Assembly (NCBI GenBank): GCA_020632635.1
Contig: JACKFE010000001.1
Location: forward strand, 186,001 to 250,000
Reading direction: 5' to 3'
Source of the DNA: Nitrospiraceae bacterium
GTDB taxonomy: Bacteria; Nitrospirota; Nitrospiria; Nitrospirales; UBA8639
DNA: 64,000 nt
Part shown: in pieces, positions 61,921 to 64,000 of the stretch
Position numbering within the stretch: position 1 is the first letter of the stretch
Layout: each line of letters opens with the position of its first letter
Made by a program: the position numbers and the translations under genes
Notes under the pieces: model-generated
Databases searched by the model: none
What the model was told of the DNA's origin: nothing
What the model saw: only the letters and a program-made list of their open reading frames with translations

Positions 61921-64000
61921 CTAACCCACGGCTCCAAGTGAAAACTTTTCGCCCCATTGCATCATTAGTTTTTTTCGTAAAGAGCTATGCTCAGACTTGT
62001 GCAATTCTGGATCCGCAGCCAAAATGTCTCTGGCGACATCTTTGGCTTTCTTTAATAAGGAAACATCCCGCACCAAATCTGCGACACGAAATTTCAATTC
62101 CCCCCACTGCTGTACCCCAAGCACCTGCCCGGGTCCACGAATTTTCAAGTCCTCTTCCGCCAATGCGAAGCCATCCTGACATTCGGTAAAAACCTTCAAC
62201 CGATGCTTGGCCAGAGATCGGGACATCTCAGGAGGGGGCATGGGCCAAGTTATTCCAGCGGAAGAAGGAGGCATCCCTTCCAAAGTCAACGAAAATGACC
62301 TTTCCATCCCTTCCATTGAGCCTAACCCATGCACCAGCAAGCAATATCCTTGGCTTTGGCCACGTCCTACCCGCCCACGCAACTGATGGAGTTGGGCCAG
62401 TCCAAATCGTTCCGCATGCTCAATCACCATAACCGTCGCATTGTGAATGTCCAACCCCACCTCCACAACAGTAGTGGATACTAGAATATCAATACGGCGA
62501 GATTGAAAATCATCCATCACATGTTGCTTGTCCTTGGAGGACATCCGTCCATGGAGCAGGCCGATCCGAAATGCGGGCAAGGCTTTCTGTAAGTTTTCCG
62601 CTCCCTCGACTGCTGCTTGCAGATCGACCTTTTCAGAAGGTTCGACCAGCGGAAAAACCACATACGCTTGCCGGCCCCCTTCCAGTTCTTTCTGCAACAA
62701 TTCGTACACAGCCTTTCGTTGACTGCGCATAAACAGCTTAGTGAGCACCGGCTTTCTGCCAGGGGGAAACTGGTCAATAACCGAAACGTCAAGATCACCG
62801 TAAATGGTCATCGCTAGAGTTCGAGGAATCGGGGTCGCCGTCATTACCAATACGTCTGGCTGCCAGGAAGCCTTTTCCCGGAGTCTGGCGCGTTGCAATA
62901 CCCCGAACTTATGCTGCTCATCAACAATGACCAAACCCAATCTGTGAAATCGCACATCAGGCTGAAGCAAGGCATGGGTCCCCACCACAATATGGACAGC
63001 TCCAGATTGTAGAAGAGCGAGACTTTCTTCTCGGGCTCGTCCCGACAGCCCGCCCTTTATCAAATGGCAAGAAAGTCCGAGTTTCTCACAGTAGGGCATC
63101 AGCGAGGCATAATGCTGTTCACTTAAAATTTCCGTAGGGGCCATTAAAACAGCCTGATAACCCGCCCCACACGCGATCAGCATCGCATAAAGGGCCACTA
63201 TGGTTTTTCCGCACCCGACATCACCCTGCAACAATCGATTCATGGCGGTTGCTTGAGACATATCCAGCACAATTTCGCGAATGACCCGTTCCTGTGCAGC
63301 CGTCAGGGAAAAAGATAATACTTCCCTAAAGCGGGTCACGAGCGGATTGCTTGGAGAAAATGAGACCCCCTCCACCAACTGGTCAAGAGAGGTTCGCCGC
63401 ATGGCCAGCGCCAATTGCAACAATAATAATTCCTCAAAAGCCAACCGCCGGTGCTCAGATGTCTCGTGCGCATTGAGCTGGGCAACCGACCGCTCTGAAG
63501 AGGGGGAATGCAATACCGGAAAGGACTCAGCCAGGGAAGGCAGCCCCAGGGATTTCCGCAAGGACTCTGGCACCACATCGACAGCCTGGGAAAGATATTG
63601 ATCCAAAATTCCTTGAAGAATGCGACGGAGTTGTTTGGAACTCACCCCATGAGTTTCATGATAAATGGGAATAATTCGTCCTACCTCCTGATCCCCATCG
63701 TCCTCATCCAGGATTTCATACATCGGGGCCTTCATGATTAATTTGTTTCCACGATGATGGGAGCTGGCCGTCACCATTCCTGTTAACAAAACCGATACGC
63801 CCGGGGTAAATGTCCCCTTTAGGAACGGCTGGTTGAAAAACAAACATTCCAGAACCCCGGTATCATCTCGAACAATGACGGTGACCAGGGTCAATCGACG
63901 ACGCGAAGTAATGGCCACGCGGCAAGCTTCCACAATCCCCCGAACTGTCACTTTTACTCCCGGCACCACATTTCGAATCGGGAGAATCTCAAGCCGGTTG
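61921..64000 (-). CDS. recG: ATP-dependent DNA helicase RecG (N-terminus beyond window)
   Basis: RecG reverses stalled forks and remodels Holliday junctions. The wedge/OB domain is near the window edge (V-K-V-T-V-R-G-I-V). Helicase motifs follow: Walker A G-D-V-G-C-G-K-T, DEQH in V-D-E-Q-H-K-F-G-V, T-A-T-P-I-P-R-T-L and the Q-L-R-G-R-V-G-R-G motif VI. The frame stays open from a GTG at 63969 to base 64000 with RecG-like sequence (N-R-L-E-I-L-P-I-R), so the true start lies outside. The C-terminus is complete. Confidence 0.95.
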   Translation of the reverse strand, partial: NRLEILPIRNVVPGVKVTVRGIVEACRVAITSRRRLTLVTVIVRDDTGVLECLFFNQPFLKGTFTPGVSVLLTGMVTASSHHRGNKLIMKAPMYEILDEDDGDQEVGRIIPIYHETHGVSSKQLRRILQGILDQYLSQAVDVVPESLRKSLGLPSLAESFPVLHSPSSERSVAQLNAHETSEHRRLAFEELLLLQLALAMRRTSLDQLVEGVSFSPSNPLVTRFREVLSFSLTAAQERVIREIVLDMSQATAMNRLLQGDVGCGKTIVALYAMLIACGAGYQAVLMAPTEILSEQHYASLMPYCEKLGLSCHLIKGGLSGRAREESLALLQSGAVHIVVGTHALLQPDVRFHRLGLVIVDEQHKFGVLQRARLREKASWQPDVLVMTATPIPRTLAMTIYGDLDVSVIDQFPPGRKPVLTKLFMRSQRKAVYELLQKELEGGRQAYVVFPLVEPSEKVDLQAAVEGAENLQKALPAFRIGLLHGRMSSKDKQHVMDDFQSRRIDILVSTTVVEVGLDIHNATVMVIEHAERFGLAQLHQLRGRVGRGQSQGYCLLVHGLGSMEGMERSFSLTLEGMPPSSAGITWPMPPPEMSRSLAKHRLKVFTECQDGFALAEEDLKIRGPGQVLGVQQWGELKFRVADLVRDVSLLKKAKDVARDILAADPELHKSEHSSLRKKLMMQWGEKFSLGAVG

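Noticed and set aside
1..64000. CRISPR arrays, rRNA genes, prophage or integrase genes
   Set aside because: No regularly spaced repeats, no rRNA-like sequence and no phage structural genes were seen.

Overview
The window looks like a bacterial chromosome segment, most likely from the Nitrospira lineage (Nitrospirota). This is inferred from gene content: [NiFe]-hydrogenase maturation genes, a CoA-dependent 2-oxoacid:ferredoxin oxidoreductase operon with a GltD-like flavoprotein (the type used by reductive-TCA autotrophs), a ccsA-hemA-hemC-cobA/hemD-hemB heme block, and the overall protein style. No database search was possible, so the genus is a hypothesis.

Layout. Bases 1-5421: a plus-strand, translationally coupled hydrogenase maturation operon (endopeptidase fragment, hypA, hypF, hypC, hypD, hypE) that begins before the window. 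Bases 5460-11482: mixed genes, namely an HDOD protein, a papain-like protease fused to a GHSAG serine-hydrolase-like domain, a single-domain globin, a membrane-anchored stand-alone Lon-type protease domain, a predicted 30-residue membrane peptide and a tandem universal stress protein. Bases 11567-16094 (minus): the 2-oxoacid:ferredoxin oxidoreductase operon. Bases 16376-20016: a P2A-type cation ATPase and a small secreted protein.

Bases 20017-24598 form an accessory island that is gene-poor and AT-rich in its right half. It holds a decayed IS3-type transposase, a membrane-anchored SGNH-like protein and, in otherwise empty DNA, two divergently oriented short genes. These encode related 46- and 48-residue peptides with a Y-x-x-P-x-L ... 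H-[D/E]-S-L-R-D-L-T-A leader and a shared L-W-Y-x-W tail. They look like precursors of a ribosomally synthesised, post-translationally modified peptide (RiPP) with a lasso/RRE-type leader, and no maturation enzyme is seen in the window. This is the most interesting find.

Bases 24599-36629 are mainly housekeeping: coaBC, rpoZ, gmk, yicC, nth, hflX, tsaD and clpC (all minus), nadK (plus), and small genes for a Zn-ribbon protein, an ArsC/Spx-like protein and a J-domain protein. Bases 36876-41502 carry a very large thioredoxin-like (YyaL/DUF255) plus aldo/keto reductase fusion and a ZIP metal transporter preceded by a Fur-box-like palindrome. Bases 42280-58523 form a long minus-strand block: ccsA-hemA-hemC-cobA/hemD-CBS-hemB-ribF-tilS-hpt-ftsH-folP-glmM-comEC. 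It links heme and siroheme synthesis to cytochrome c assembly and general cofactor, tRNA and cell-wall metabolism. The right end has an SDR dehydrogenase, rsmI, a TusA-like protein, an exported protein, tRNA-Leu(CAA) and a recG that runs off the window.
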